A stretch of 64,000 nt of DNA from assembly GCA_950295325.1 (NCBI GenBank), contig OX485805.1:10046501-10110500 (forward strand), given 5' to 3'. Below the pieces are notes generated by a model that was given only the letters and a program-made list of their open reading frames with translations, ran no database searches and was not told the origin of the DNA. Of this stretch, positions 37,332 to 45,731 are shown piece by piece. The translations under genes and the position numbers were made by a program. Position 1 is the stretch's first letter. The number at the start of each line of letters is the position of its first letter. Source of the stretch: Polytrichum commune. Its lineage: Eukaryota > Streptophyta > Polytrichopsida > Polytrichales > Polytrichaceae.

Positions 37332-38326
37332 AGGAAGCCCAAGTGAAAATGAAAGAAAATGTACAAAGGAGTAGTTGGTGAAATGGTGAGGATACCATGA
37401 GAAAGAAACCGCTTGGGTGGCGGCAAGAGACATGGTGAACACCAATGAATTGGTGAAGCACTTTGAAGAAACTAAGGCTAAGGATTCCAATAAAATGAAG
37501 CGTAGGCATTGATGAGGACATCAATCTCCTTTAGTGGGGGAGAGACGCTAGTTGCACACTTAGCTTCGAGGCTAATTACTCCACAACATGAACTTGTTCT
37601 TTGGCTTGAGGGAATAAAGTCCAAACTTTAGTGGTGCAAAGAGAAAAGTATGAGATGAGGTCCTAGTCTTGTACTTGTGCTTGGTTAATGGAAGAGGGGG
37701 AATAGATATGCCAAACTAGGTTGGGTAAGCCGAGTAATTGGGGGCCATGGCTTGGAGGGGCCTTGGATAAAACCAAGAAACTTCTTAGTTGTGGGCTTGT
37801 CCGGGCGGGGACAAGGTGATGGCGCGTGCTCATAAAAGTGCTACCCGCGAGCTAACGAGAGTTGGCGCATGGGAGTCATGAACCCATGTCTCGAAAGAGC
37901 AAAGTGGGAACCGAGTCGGGCGGGACTTGGCATCACCCCCGTGCGATCGAGGCGTGGCTTAACAATGGAAAGCCATCTCGGAGTTGCAACCGAGACAACT
38001 TAGTGGAAGCGTTGAGGTCTCGCCTAGATGTGTCACGTTAGGCTAGTGGAGCCTAACGGGGGAGGCCCCAAAGGAGGGGCAACCCAAGTGAGTCCCAAAG
38101 TAGGTGGGTCTAGTATAGGTTAGGTCCTTGGAGGAGAGATCCAAGGTCGCTAATGGAACACCTAGTAACGACACCTTTGGGACTATGCCAAATTTGAAGA
38201 TGCATTGTGGGGGTCGCGCCCTAAGGTAAACACAATGCCGCACCATAGAGGATGGCAACTTGAGAATTGGTGTGCCGACTACGAGTATAGTCGATGAGGG
38301 CATCGACTCCGTTTGGTGGGGGTGAG
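37332..38326 (+). pseudogene. RtE3 chromodomain remnant and 3' tail
   Basis: Resumes the chromodomain region (GCCCAAGTGAAAATGAAAG to about 37510), then the non-coding tail and the purine tract ending at 38326. Confidence 0.8.
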
Positions 38327-39303
38327 TGTCGCGCACCTCTCCATGAGGAGTGCCCGAAACACCATGGGCACAAGGGGGACCCCGGAGTGACACCCGGGAC
38401 TTGTGGCGCCGTTGGTGAGAGGGCCCAAGTGATCCTAGTGTGGGTGAGGGCCCCGGGCGTTGGGAACGCCTCCCACCCACGAAGACTAGGAGGCACAAGG
38501 GTAAGGCCATGAGTTATGCGTAGCTCATGGCGTGATGATTCTAGAATGCTCAAGATCACCTCAATCGGAGGTGTGAGCTAGGAGTTATGGCCATTTGAGT
38601 GGGGCGCTGTCCCGGGACAGCGCCCTGGTACAGCAGTGCCTGGGAGTGATTCCCGGGACTGCCAAGGTTCAAACAGGCATAACTTCCTCAAGACTTGCCC
38701 GAATGGGGCAAATGAGGAGTCCATCGGCATCTACGTGAAGCGTAGATGAGGATGGAGTGGTTGGTTGTTGGAATCAGACATCATACAAGGAAGTTATGAT
38801 GGTCTGAAGCTGATGGGGGCTTCTAGGCCCAGCGGCTAAGGGAAAGTGTCCACTTGGCCCCAACTCTTGGTAGAGAGACAAGAGGTTGGTTGACGGTGGG
38901 GTAGGGGCCCCGCGTAGAGTCCTAGAGGCTTATATGGGTGAGGTGGTGTGGCCTCACCCACCCGAGGCCGAACGGCAAGGCCTCCATGGGCTTTGGCCTA
39001 TTGTGAGGCCATAGTTGCCTAGTATGCTTCGGGTTGTTGTAGTGTTGCTCCGGCAACGCGATGATCAACATAGGATTGGACTTCCATGGATGGAAGTCCA
39101 CATTGGGGAAATGGGTTACCGATTAAGGGGTGAGTCCCGAAAGCAAAGTAGGAGGGTTGGTTCCCCTCCTTTGAATTATATGGTCCAGGGTAAGAAGAGT
39201 TAACCATTAGCATGGCGGTATGCGAAGGGTTAGCCACTCGTAACCTTTGCTAGAATTGAAAATTGGCAAGATGGTCAAGGGGGGGCTAGCAAGGGTTGCG
39301 ACA
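38327..39303 (+). repeat. RtE3 3' LTR
   Basis: 977 bp, with GGTCCAGGG in place of GGTCCGGGG and GGTAGAGAG in place of GGTGGAGAG of the 5' copy. Confidence 0.95.
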
Positions 39304-39980
39304 CAATAGGCCAAAGCCCATGGAGGCCTTGCCGTTCGGCCTCGGGTGGGTGAGGCCACACCACCTCACCCATATAAGCCTCTAGGACTTCACGCGGGGC
39401 CCCTACCCCACCGTCAACCAACCTCTTGTCTCTCTACCAAGAGTTGGGGCCAAGTGGACATTTTCCTTTAGCTGCTGGGCCTAGAACCCACTAGCAGCTT
39501 AAGACCATCATAACTTCCTTGTATGATGTCTGATCAGAACAACCAACCACTCCATCTTCATCTACGCTTCACGTGGATGCCGATGGACTCCTCACTTGCC
39601 CCATTCGGACAAGTATTGAGGACGTTATGCCTGTTTGAACCTTGGCAGTCTCGGGAATCACTCCCAGGCACTGCTGTACCAGGGCGCTGTCCCGGGACAG
39701 CGCCCCACTCAAATGGCCATAACTCCTAGCTCACACCTCCGATTGAGGTGTTCTTGAGCTTTCTAGAATCACCACGCCATGAGCTACGCATAGCTCATGG
39801 CCTTACCCTTGTGCCTCCCAGTCTTCGTGGGTGGGAGGCGTTCCCAACGCCCGGGGCCCTCACCCACACTAGGATCACTTGGGCCCTCTCACCAACGGCG
39901 CCACAAGTCCCGGGTGTCACTCCGGGGTCCCCATTGTGCCCATGGTGTTTCGGGCACTCCTCATGGAGAGGTGCGCGACA
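39304..39980 (-). repeat. RtE2 5' LTR, right piece
   Basis: Begins with the second CAATA and ends GCGCGACA, followed by TTCAT and the RtE1 body. Confidence 0.95.
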
Positions 39981-39985
39981 TTCAT

Positions 39986-41553
39986 AAGCGCCAAACTATC
40001 ATGCCACCGCAATGACTTGGCGCTCACTTGTGCTTGTATACGTTAAAATACTTTTAGGACACATTGTCCATGTAGACCTTTGCTTTGTACGACCCCAAAT
40101 AATGTCGCCACATCTTCAAGCAATGCACTACGGCAAAGAAGTTCTTTGTCATGAGTTGGTTGTCTTCTTTGACAACCATCGAGCCTCAAGCCCCCATATG
40201 CAAAGGCCATCCATCTTACATTAACAATCCATCATTGGCATTGGCAAAGTTACTCGCCCCCGTATGCACCTCAAAAGGTTTGTCAAACTCCATGAACTTG
40301 AGCAAGGGCGGTGAAGAGAACTTGCTCTTAAGCTCCCCAAAGACTTGGTGGCGAGGCTCATCCCACTCTTGGGATAGCCATTTCTTTCACAAGTCGGACA
40401 AGGTCTTACAACCATCGAGCTTCATGCTCCCATATGCAATGGCCATCTTTTTTTTTTACATCCACATCCGCCAAATAAAGTCTCTCGCCCCCGTATGCAC
40501 CTCAAAAGGTATGTCAAACTCCGCGAACTTGAGCACGGGCGGCGAAGAGAACTTTGTCTTAAGCTCCTCGATGGCTTGGTGGCACGGCTCATCCCACTCT
40601 TGGGATAGCCATTTCTTGCACAAGCCGGACAAGGTTCGACAACCATGGAGCTTAATGCTCTCATAAGCAATGGTCATCCATCTTGGATCAACATCCGCCA
40701 ATGATAAAGTCCTTCGTCTCCATGTGCACCTCAAAATGCTTATGAAAACCCGGAAACTTAACCACATCTTGTGAAGGGAACTTGCTCTTGAGCTTCCCAA
40801 GGGCTTGGTGACAAGGCTCATCCCACTCTTGGAATAGCCATTTCCTCAATAAGTCGAGTAAGGCCCTAGCAACCTTAAAACAAATCTAGAATGAAGTGGT
40901 GGTAGTAGTTGGCTAGGCCAACAAATGACCTAAGTTTTTTTTTTTTTTTAGTCAAGGACCAATTCTCCTCTTGGATTGCCTTGAAATTCTTCATATTTGT
41001 CCACCAACTTCCTTTGTCACCACATGCCTCAAGAACTCAATTTCTTCTTGAGCAAAGTTGCAATTCACTTCTTGGCGGTAACATTTTGAGCAACATATTG
41101 GTGAATACATCCTTGTATTTCACCAACATCCCACAAGTATGGTTTGGGGGAGGCCCATCTTTCCTAGCCTCCCCATCAGTTCCTTGGAGTTGCTTCAATT
41201 GAACCACGACCATTATGTTTACCATATTTCATTTGGTCCATTAAGACCAAATTCAACTTGGGTCCTCCTACCATAGGAGTCCTTGTCAATTTGAACCTCA
41301 ATTCTTTGCGATTATGACACATCATAATGCACGGCAAGCACACCGGCTTGCACCTCACATCTATCATGTGAGTTTCAAAGAAGGCGGCCTTCACAATGAC
41401 ATGCATTTCATCTATTTCACATGGTGTGAAATTTTGACAAAATTCCAATGTCCCACATTGAAAGGTTACATGCATCGCGGCCTCCTTTGTCTCATACGGT
41501 TCGCCCTTTCCAAACCGCATCTTGGTGGGCTTCACCACTCTACCAATCGGCAA
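39986..41553 (-). pseudogene. RtE1 RNase H start, RT-RNase H units, RT remnant and linker
   Basis: RNase H 39986-40200; three RT-RNase H units begin near 40385, 40620 and 40855 read leftwards, one fewer than in most copies, with a T-rich indel at 40448-40458. RT C-terminal remnant to 41050. The deletion joint lies near 41064; here TTGCAATTCACTTCTTGG replaces the TTATTTTTCAC seen elsewhere, so the joint has drifted slightly. Linker 41060-41553. Confidence 0.82.
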
Positions 41554-41678
41554 ACCCCAACTCCCTTGTGAACTTTGGGGTCATGAAAGAATGCCTTAAC
41601 TCTTTGTCAACCCATGAGACAAGCCTCCCATTCATTTGAGCCTCAAGGTACAAAATACTTGGCCTCGGCTTAAGGCTA

Positions 41679-42673
41679 CTAGCCTTGGCCATAAAGCCAT
41701 CGTCCAACATTTGGTCCTCGGCAACTTGGCTTGGCTTGGTCCGCAAAGCCAACTTTAAACATTTCGTCCGCGGGACAAATTGGTTTGGTGCCACAAAACC
41801 AATTTCTAATAATTTGTCCGCAAAACAAACATGTTTTGCCTTGGTAGCACAAAGCCACCTTCCCACACTCCGTCCGCGGCACAAACATGAATTGCCTTGG
41901 TAGGACAAACCCACCTCCCAACATTCCGTCCGCGGCACAAGTATGATTTGCTTTGGAAGCATAAAGCCACCTTTCAACATTCCGTCCGCGGCACCAACAT
42001 GTTTTGCCTAAGTAAAATGGACGAAACAATTTGCACTCATTTCTTTGGGACCTACTTTTGCTAAAGCCACTTGTGGTGATGCGCCGCCGAACTTCTCTTT
42101 GGGACCATTGGCTTCAATGCTCTTGCAAACTTGATGGTCCCCACCGTGTCCTCAAGAAGCCTTGGGGACTTAAACAAGGCATCCACCACCCGCTTTTAAA
42201 ACCCCACCTAAAAGGATGCATTTCTTAGAAAGTTCGTCCGTTTTAGGTGTATCCTTCATTTGTGCGTTTGAATAGCGCACATAGGCCTTAAGAGGCCCCG
42301 GGTGCCTCATTAGCACCAAATTCATTCCAACATCAATACCTTCCAAGCATTTCGAATTGGAATTTCAATCCAACATTAATGCCCTCCAAGGTTTTGGGTG
42401 CTTTCGGTATTCTAGGCCCCAAATGTTTTTTGAGGTGTGCGGGAGCCCTTTTCAAAGCACTCCTCCATTTTCCTTACCAAATCCACCCTCATGCCCACCA
42501 TTGTCATTTGAACCAATGGTAAGGTCAAATTCCACTTGCACATGATCCTTGTTCCAATTTGAGCCTCACAACCTTTTGGAAACCCCGGGATCACCATCAT
42601 AACCCGCATTTTTGATAGCCATGTTTCCCTCAAAGTGCGAGCTCAAAACTTGGAACCCTGCTCTGATACCAAG
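41679..42673 (-). pseudogene. RtE1 56-bp array, gag remnant and PBS
   Basis: Six array units at about 41690-42020, gag debris to about 42640, PBS reverse complement at 42656-42673. Confidence 0.75.
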
Positions 42674-43642
42674 TGTCGCAACCCTTGCTAGCCCCCCCTT
42701 GACAATCTTGCCAATTTTCAATTCTAGCAAAGGTTACGAGTCGCTAACCCTTCACATTCCGCCATGCTAATGGTTAGCTCCTCTTACCCCGGACCATATA
42801 GTTCATAGGAGGGGAACCAACCCTCCTACTTTGCTTTCGGGACTCACCCCTTAATCGGTAACCCATTCCTAGATGTGGACTTCCATCCATGGAAGTCCCA
42901 TCTTATGTTGATCATCGCGTTGCCGGAGCAACACTACAACAACCCGAGTCATACTAGGCAACTATGGCCTCACATTGGGCCAATGCCCATGGAGGCCATG
43001 CCGTTCGGCCTCGGGTGGGTGAGGCCACACCACCTCACCCATATAAGCCTCTAGGACTCTACGCGGGGCCCCTACCCCACCGTCAACCAACCTCTTGTCT
43101 CTCTACCAAGAGTTGGGGCCAAGTGGACATTTTCCCTTAGCCGCTGGGCCTAGAAGCCCTCAGCAGGTTCAGACCATCATAACTTCCTTGTATGATGACT
43201 GATTCCAGCAACCAACCACTCCATCTTCATCTACGCTTCACGTAGATGCCGATGGACTCCTCACTTGCCCCATTCGGGCAAGTGGTGAGGACGTTATGCC
43301 TGTTTGAACCTTGGCAGTCCCGGGAATCACTCCCAGGCACTGCTGTACCAGGGCGCTGTCCCGGGACAGCGCCCCACTCAAATGGCCATAACTCCTAGCT
43401 CACACCTCCGATTGAGGTGTTCTTGAGCATTCTAGAATCACCACGCCATGAGCTACTCATGGCCTTACCCTTGTGCCTCCTAGTCTTCGTGGATGGGAGG
43501 CGTTCCCAACGCCCGGGGACCTCACCCACACTAGGATCACTTGGGCCCTCTCACCAACGGCGCCACAAGTCCCGGGTGTCACTCCGGGGTCCCCCTTGTG
43601 CCCATGGTGTTTCGGGCACTCCTCATGGAGAGGTGCGCGACA
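42674..43642 (-). repeat. RtE1 5' LTR
   Basis: 969 bp, paired with 15069-16037; followed by CAAAC and host exon C. Confidence 0.95.
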
Positions 43643-43647
43643 CAAAC

Positions 43648-44377
43648 CCTGTTGCTTGGCGAGGGTCGCTCTGGGACGCTCCAACGTCGGCACTGTTTGG
43701 GTCGGACGACCCAAACATGTGGGGGTCGTCCCGCTGGTGGTGTGGGGGCAAGAAGATGGGAGGCTGGAGCGGCGGGGGTGCCAACGAGCTGGACGCTCCG
43801 GGGACGCGCCAAAGGTTGGGGTCGTCCACATGCTGGACGGGTGCGTAAGGGCGGGCGTGCGGCTGCAGCAAATGCCCAAAGCTGAATGACTGCTGACGCG
43901 CGGGCCGCGGGCCGATATCCTGGGGAGGAAAGTCGGCGGGCAAATGAGGGAATGCACTCGGGGGAGCCATCACCAATCCCTGCGCCAGCATGCCTTGAAT
44001 CACTTGCGTGATCAGTTCCGCTTGGGAGGGAGGTTGGGCCATCGCCCTTTGCCGCTCCTGCTCCAAAAGGAGAGCCCTCAACTCCGCGACTTCGTTGCGG
44101 ACCGAGGGCTCATCCGCGGCAGCCTTCTCCAATCGGACGCGCTGCTCCTCGTCTCGGAGCATTTTTGCGTTGGCCTCCTCCACGGTGAGGACTTCCGGTT
44201 TCACCCTCACATTCCCGGCAAACGCTGTGGGGGAGGCATGATCCGACCTTAGCCTCTTCGCGAGCTCCATGTCGTCCTCGTCCTCGGAGCTTATGGCGAT
44301 CGTCTCCTCCACCGCATAGTCGCTGTACAATTTCTTCCCCTTCAGCCTTCGCCAATCCCTAAAGGTGGCCGTCGCGT
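43648..44377 (-). pseudogene. Exon C, proximal piece: acidic coiled-coil and Pro-rich region
   Basis: On the minus strand the frame reads FRDWRRLKGKKLYSDYAVEE, then an acidic stretch (SSEDEDDMELAKRL), then a Glu/Arg/Leu-rich helix about 60 residues long with heptad-like Leu spacing (AELRALLLEQERQRAMA), then a Pro-rich region. A TAG precedes FRDW near 44386 and a second stop lies further upstream, so the exon start is not fixed. The 22-bp palindrome at 43695-43716 encodes FGSSDPN; the second at 15047-15068 gives FGSANPN in the same frame. No enzyme domain is seen. It joins to 15068 through the RtE1 insertion. Confidence 0.65.
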
Positions 44378-44386
44378 CCTTCGACT

Positions 44387-44824
44387 ACATCTCCTTCGCG
44401 TCGTCCACCGTGAGCACAGGCACCAGCCTGCTATGCGGCGTGGCAGCCCGCATGGCCTTCTTCCGCTAAGAGGCTTCGGATTCTTGAGTGAATCCTGTTG
44501 CCCCTTCCTCCACCTCCCCCTCCACTTTTTCTGCTTCTCCTCCTCCTCCTCCTCCGCAACCTCGCCACCTGCTCCCATTGACGGATTGCCCGGATGCAAC
44601 CAGATGAGCGGTTATGACAATTCAACGGAGGGCCGCATGGCAAATTCTTCCGGGTTGATTCGCCTCGCCATATCAAGCGGATTCTCACCCCCCTGGAGGA
44701 TCTCGCCAATGTAGGATCCCGGTATCCAGTCGAGGATGTCCATCCTCTTAGCTAGAGACTTCTGGGTCGTGTAGAATTGAACATCGGCATCCTCTACATA
44801 GGAGTAGATGTTCAACCCATACAT
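44387..44824 (-). pseudogene. Exon B: continuation of the methyltransferase-like segment, then acidic linker with stops
   Basis: After GTGCAG at 44830-44825, the exon opens MYGLNIYSYVEDADVQFY, then KSLAKRMDILDWIPGSYIG and GENPLDMARRINPEEFAMRP. A TAA at 44614-44612 interrupts the frame, which then continues PLIWLHPGNPSMGAGGEVAE with a run of Glu and a basic Lys/Arg/Trp stretch. Further down, stops at a TAG after ESEAS and after DDAKEM break any link to exon C, or an intron is missed. The order of a Gly-rich loop in exon A and an acidic residue after a strand in exon B resembles a Rossmann-type methyltransferase. This is weak. Confidence 0.45.
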
Positions 44825-45025
44825 CTGCACAATCCATATCACTAGCGTTAGTATCACCAATGAAGAATAGAGAAAAAATGACAACCAATACAAAACTAGT
44901 TTGGGTCGCTCGACCCAAACCAAGAATGCCTATAGTTTGGGTCGCTCGACCCAAACCAAGAATGCCTATCGTTTGGGTCGCTCGACCCAAACCAAGCACA
45001 TTAACCCTTCAGGGTAGTTGCTTAC
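44825..45025 (-). other. Intron A/B with a three-unit palindromic tandem repeat
   Basis: Donor GTAAGC begins at 45025 and acceptor GTGCAG ends at 44825, length 201 bp, phase 0. Three copies of the 22-bp palindrome with centre CT lie at 44899-44920, 44935-44956 and 44971-44992, period 36 bp, separated by CAAGAATGCCTAT(A/C). Confidence 0.7.
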
Positions 45026-45281
45026 CATTGCAGCGAAGACCGGTTTTGAGCCCCCAAAGACGTTGAAGATGCAGTCCCCCCTCTTCGTGAGGGTCCTCAT
45101 CATCCGTAGGTAGAAATCCATCCGCAGCTCATCTGCGGGGTAGTTGGCGTATTTCGCCTCGTCGTACAAACTCCTACTGGTACCCAACCCGTCTGAGACC
45201 TGGAAAAGCTTTTCCATCCGGGCTATAGGATGGTTTGGCACCTTTAGCAACTCAGCTTTGTACACGAAGTACAAGCACAAC
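45026..45281 (-). pseudogene. Exon A, truncated: methyltransferase-like Gly-rich loop
   Basis: The frame reads YFVYKAELLKVPNHPIARME, then DEAKYANYPADELRMDFY, then RGDCIFNVFGGSKPVFAAM and splices at ATG/GTAAGC. A hydrophobic strand followed by FGGS and Ala-Ala resembles the S-adenosylmethionine-binding loop of DNA N4/N6 methyltransferases, and the next exon adds GLN then VEDAD. The resemblance is by eye only and the catalytic (D/N)PP(Y/W) motif is not in view. The 5' end is lost to the LTR fragment at 45282. Confidence 0.45.
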
Positions 45282-45731
45282 TGTCGCGCACTTCTCCATG
45301 AGGAGTGCCCGAAACACCATCGGCACAAGGGGGACCCCGGAGTGACACCCGGGACTTGTGGCGCCGTTGGTGAAAGGGCCCAAGTGATCCTAGTGTGGGT
45401 GAGGGCCCCGGGCGTTGGGAACGCCTCCCACCCACGGAGACTAGGAGGCATGAGGGTAAGGCCATGAGCTATGCGTAGCTCATGGCGTGGTGATTCTAGA
45501 ATGCTCAAGATCACCTCAAGCGGAGGTGGGAGCTAGGAGTTATGGCCATTTGAGTGGGGTGCTGTCCCGGGACAGCGCCCTGCTACAGCAGTGCCTGGGA
45601 GTGATTCCCGGGACTGCCAAGGTTCAAACAGGCATAACTTCCTCAAGACTTGCCCAAATGGGGCAAGTGAGGAGTCCATCGGCATCTACATGAAGCGTAG
45701 ATGAAGATGGAGTGGTTGGTTGTTATGATCA
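45282..45731 (+). repeat. 5' portion of an LTR, truncated at 45731
   Basis: TGTCGCGCACTTCTCC through GTTGTTATGATCAG, where the family would continue ACATCATACAAGG. The left flank is ACAAC; no matching right flank is present, so the insertion that created this end cannot be defined. Confidence 0.9.

Larger units (their letters stand above)
25087..39303 (+). mobile_element. RtE3: third level, inserted in the RtE2 5' LTR, target duplication CAATA
   Basis: LTRs 25087-26063 and 38327-39303, 977 bp each, with private variants AAGCTGATGGGGGC and GGGAAAGTGTCC; two differences noticed. CAATA at 25082-25086 and 39304-39308. Opposite orientation to E1, E2 and E4. Net length without RtE4 is about 7.23 kb. 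Confidence 0.95.
18476..39980 (-). mobile_element. RtE2: second level of the nest, target duplication TTCAT
   Basis: 3' LTR 18476-19448; 5' LTR 24786-25086 continued at 39304-39980, split by RtE3. TTCAT occurs at 18471-18475 and 39981-39985. Both LTRs share CTAGGTCCCTTAATAATC and CTAGAACCCACTAGCAGC variants. Three differences noticed, such as GATCATAAC against GATCAGAAC. Net length about 7.28 kb. Confidence 0.95.
15069..43642 (-). mobile_element. RtE1: outermost element of a four-level nest, target duplication CAAAC
   Basis: LTRs at 15069-16037 (3' side) and 42674-43642 (5' side), both 969 bp, share a private deletion in the CATGAGCTA hairpin (CATGAGCTACTCATGG). I noticed about three differences between them. 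CAAAC flanks at 15064-15068 and 43643-43647. Net length without RtE2 is about 7.06 kb. RtE2 sits in its RNase H region with duplication TTCAT. The insertion disrupts host exon C. Confidence 0.95.
3537..45281 (-). pseudogene. Host multi-exon gene (about 4.2 kb of host sequence) spread over 41.7 kb by retroelement insertions
   Basis: The model runs from exon A (45281-45026) through B (from 44824), C (about 44377-43648 joined to 15068-14786), D (14271-13456), E (pieces from 13312 to 3952) and F (3824-3537). Borders A/B, C/D and E/F have GT/AG sites and phase-0 joins. Removing each insertion and one copy of its 5-bp duplication restores an open frame across exons C and E. The D/E join is not in phase, and stops occur in B, upstream of C, in D and in F, so the present copy is probably dead. 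The 5' end is lost where an LTR fragment begins at 45282. Whether A-B and D-F were always one gene is inference from shared strand, order and phase. Confidence 0.5.

Noticed and set aside
44342-44599. The Arg-rich end of the frame after the TAA in exon B as real coding sequence
   Set aside because: The last 30 or so residues look like an out-of-frame reading of the region coding KKAMRAATPHSRLVPVLTVDD, so I did not extend exon B through it.
44899-44992. CRISPR-like array of palindromic repeats
   Set aside because: Only three units with near-identical 14-bp spacers in a plant intron; not a CRISPR array.
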